NCBI GenBank assembly: GCA_903882825.1
Contig: CAIRYL010000095.1
Location: forward strand, 1-14,119
Length of the DNA stretch: 14,119 nucleotides
Direction: 5' to 3'
Source of the DNA: an uncultured Candidatus Peregrinibacteria bacterium
GTDB lineage: Bacteria; Patescibacteriota; Gracilibacteria; CAIRYL01
Shown: positions 13,065 through 14,119 of the stretch, in pieces
Layout: the number at the start of each line of letters is the position of its first letter
How positions within the stretch are numbered: position 1 is the stretch's first letter
Notes under the pieces: model-generated
The model's input: only the letters and a program-made list of their open reading frames with translations
Told to the model about the DNA's origin: nothing
Database searches by the model: none
Position numbers and translations under genes: made by a program

Positions 13065-13104
13065 AAAAATATACAATATTTAGTCTTTTTCCCATTATAT
13101 TTCG

Positions 13105-13134
13105 TTGTTTTTTTTGGTGTTGTGTCTCTATAAT
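13105..13134 (+). promoter_or_regulatory. Promoter for the GAPDH gene
   Basis: TATAAT (13129-13134) lies 24 bases before the ATG, with a -35-like TTGTTT (13105-13110) after an 18-bp spacer. The predicted leader is about 18 bases, T-rich and without a Shine-Dalgarno sequence. Confidence 0.55.
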
Positions 13135-13158
13135 CAGTCCGTCATTTTTTTCTTTCTT

Positions 13159-14119
13159 ATGGCACCTCTTCGTATTGCTATTCAAGGTTATGGTCGAATA
13201 GGAAGGTTGCTCCATCGTCAAATTATTGAACTGGGAGATTCTGATTTAGAAGTAGTAGCCGTGAATGCGAGAAGTTCTGATACCACTATGCGAGCACATC
13301 TTTTAAAACATGATTCTCTTCATGGACGTACATCGGCAGAAATTTCATACGACGCAGAAAATATTATTGTAAATGGGAAACCGGTACGATCTTTTAATAT
13401 TTCGAATGTTGAAGATTTACCTTGGCGAGAATTAGAAATTGATGTGGTTTTAGAAAGTACTGGAAAGGCAAAAAATAAGGAATTGGCAGGAAAACATATT
13501 CTTGCAGGTGCCAAAAAAGTTCTTGTGTCTGCCCCTATGAAAGATGATACTCCCACCTTTGTATTTGGAGTAAATGAGGAAGGAATCACTGATGAAATGA
13601 CCATTTTATCTAATGCATCGTGTACTACTAATTGTATTGCTCCCCCTATGAAAGTTTTGGAAGATGCGATTGGGATTGAAAATGCGTATGTTTCTTCCAT
13701 TCATTCATTTACTCATTCTCAAAATCTGCTCGATAATGCTGGATCCGACCTCCGTCGATCCAGAAGTGCTGTACAAAGTATTATTCCTACTACTTCTGGT
13801 GCAATGCGTGCTATTTCAAAAGTAATTCCGAGTTTAGAAGGAAAAGTAGATGGTCTTGCTTTTCGAGTGCCAATTGCCACTTCTAGTATTTGTGATATTC
13901 GTTTTGTATTTAAAAGAGCTGTTACTGCCGAAGAATTAAATACTCTTATTCGAGAAGCGAGTAAAAAACCAGAACTCCACAATATTTTAGCAATTTCAGA
14001 TGAAGAGCTCGTTTCCATTGATTTTAAAACAGATTCTCGATCTTCTATTTTAGATACCGCTCTTACAAAAGCAAACGGGAAAAGTGCGCAAATGCTTTTT
14101 TGGTATGACAATGAATGGG
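13159..14119 (+). CDS. gap: Type I glyceraldehyde-3-phosphate dehydrogenase (partial, C-terminus cut by window)
   Basis: The enzyme oxidises glyceraldehyde-3-phosphate to 1,3-bisphosphoglycerate with NAD(P)+ and phosphate in glycolysis. The Rossmann signature GYGRIGR (10-16) opens the protein. The active site SNASCTTNC has nucleophile Cys155, and the base His182 is in IHSFT. The substrate/phosphate segments RRSRSAVQSIIPTTSGA and AFRVP follow, and the frame is open to the window end at FWYDNEW, near the family C-terminus; about 20 residues are missing. The coenzyme site reads VAVNARSSD (33-41), where NAD-specific enzymes usually have NDL or NDP. The Asp that contacts the adenosine ribose is Ala37, followed by Arg38, which could favour NADP+ (inference). 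It is separated from the lipoprotein gene by 94 bases holding its own promoter. Confidence 0.95.
   Translation, partial: MAPLRIAIQGYGRIGRLLHRQIIELGDSDLEVVAVNARSSDTTMRAHLLKHDSLHGRTSAEISYDAENIIVNGKPVRSFNISNVEDLPWRELEIDVVLESTGKAKNKELAGKHILAGAKKVLVSAPMKDDTPTFVFGVNEEGITDEMTILSNASCTTNCIAPPMKVLEDAIGIENAYVSSIHSFTHSQNLLDNAGSDLRRSRSAVQSIIPTTSGAMRAISKVIPSLEGKVDGLAFRVPIATSSICDIRFVFKRAVTAEELNTLIREASKKPELHNILAISDEELVSIDFKTDSRSSILDTALTKANGKSAQMLFWYDNEW

Noticed and set aside
1..14119. UGA=Gly genetic code (Gracilibacteria/Absconditabacteria)
   Set aside because: No in-frame TGA occurs in pilT, alaS, gap or the cassette genes, glycine uses GGN codons, and TGA acts as a stop for the SRPBCC gene ending at 4479.
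1..14119. CRISPR array, tRNA or rRNA genes, transposase or integrase
   Set aside because: No regularly spaced direct repeats, no tRNA cloverleaf motifs, and no recombinase or transposase motifs were found in any frame examined.

Overview
The window looks like a piece of a Candidate Phyla Radiation (Patescibacteria) genome. The evidence is an AT-rich sequence, almost no Shine-Dalgarno sites, a TrmB-family regulator, and a Cys-rich repeat protein of the kind often mislabelled CAIB/BAIF in CPR genomes. No in-frame TGA interrupts the long genes and TGA is used as a stop, so the genetic code is the standard bacterial one and not the UGA=Gly code of Gracilibacteria. The exact lineage cannot be fixed from this sequence.

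Bases 1 to about 7590 read as an integron-like gene-cassette array. Small unrelated genes, mostly on the + strand, are separated by folded attC-like sites. Sites at 347-482, 895-1036, 1553-1618 (left half only), 5512-5625, 6843-6909 and 7471-7588 are supported to different degrees. Support comes from GTTRRRY-type right cores (GTTAGGC, GTTAGGT), inverted arms, shared blocks between sites (38 bp identical between 895-1036 and 5512-5625; 18 of 19 bp between 392-410 and 1576-1594), and complementarity between the two ends of single cassettes. The cassette genes are: an unknown 92-aa protein; a frameshifted SRPBCC gene; an AHSA1/SRPBCC gene; a minus-strand Cys-rich pair plus a divergent TrmB-type regulator; an SRPBCC-MarR-EVE operon; DUF2000 plus a HAD hydrolase; and a DUF6714-like protein. 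No integron integrase lies in the window, so it would have to be to the left or elsewhere (a CALIN-type array).

From 7694 rightward the genes are ordinary chromosomal ones. A PilT-type ATPase is on the minus strand. Divergent from it are alaS, a small Cys-repeat lipoprotein, and a type I GAPDH cut by the window end. The array therefore appears to end beside pilT.

The alanyl-tRNA synthetase has two striking features. A complete-looking histidine phosphatase (phosphoglycerate-mutase-like) domain of about 185 residues is spliced in-frame between the tRNA-recognition helices and the conserved ISGKDAF...DTYGFP segment. Two copies of a 28-bp palindrome are also embedded in-frame nearby and translated as VETHRNASL and VETHCNESL, like Rickettsia palindromic elements.

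Regulation: several genes have a TATAAT-like -10 box 29-38 nt before the ATG, which implies leaders of about 18-27 nt, and none has a convincing ribosome binding site. The promoter of the TrmB-type gene holds four overlapping or adjacent inverted repeats.
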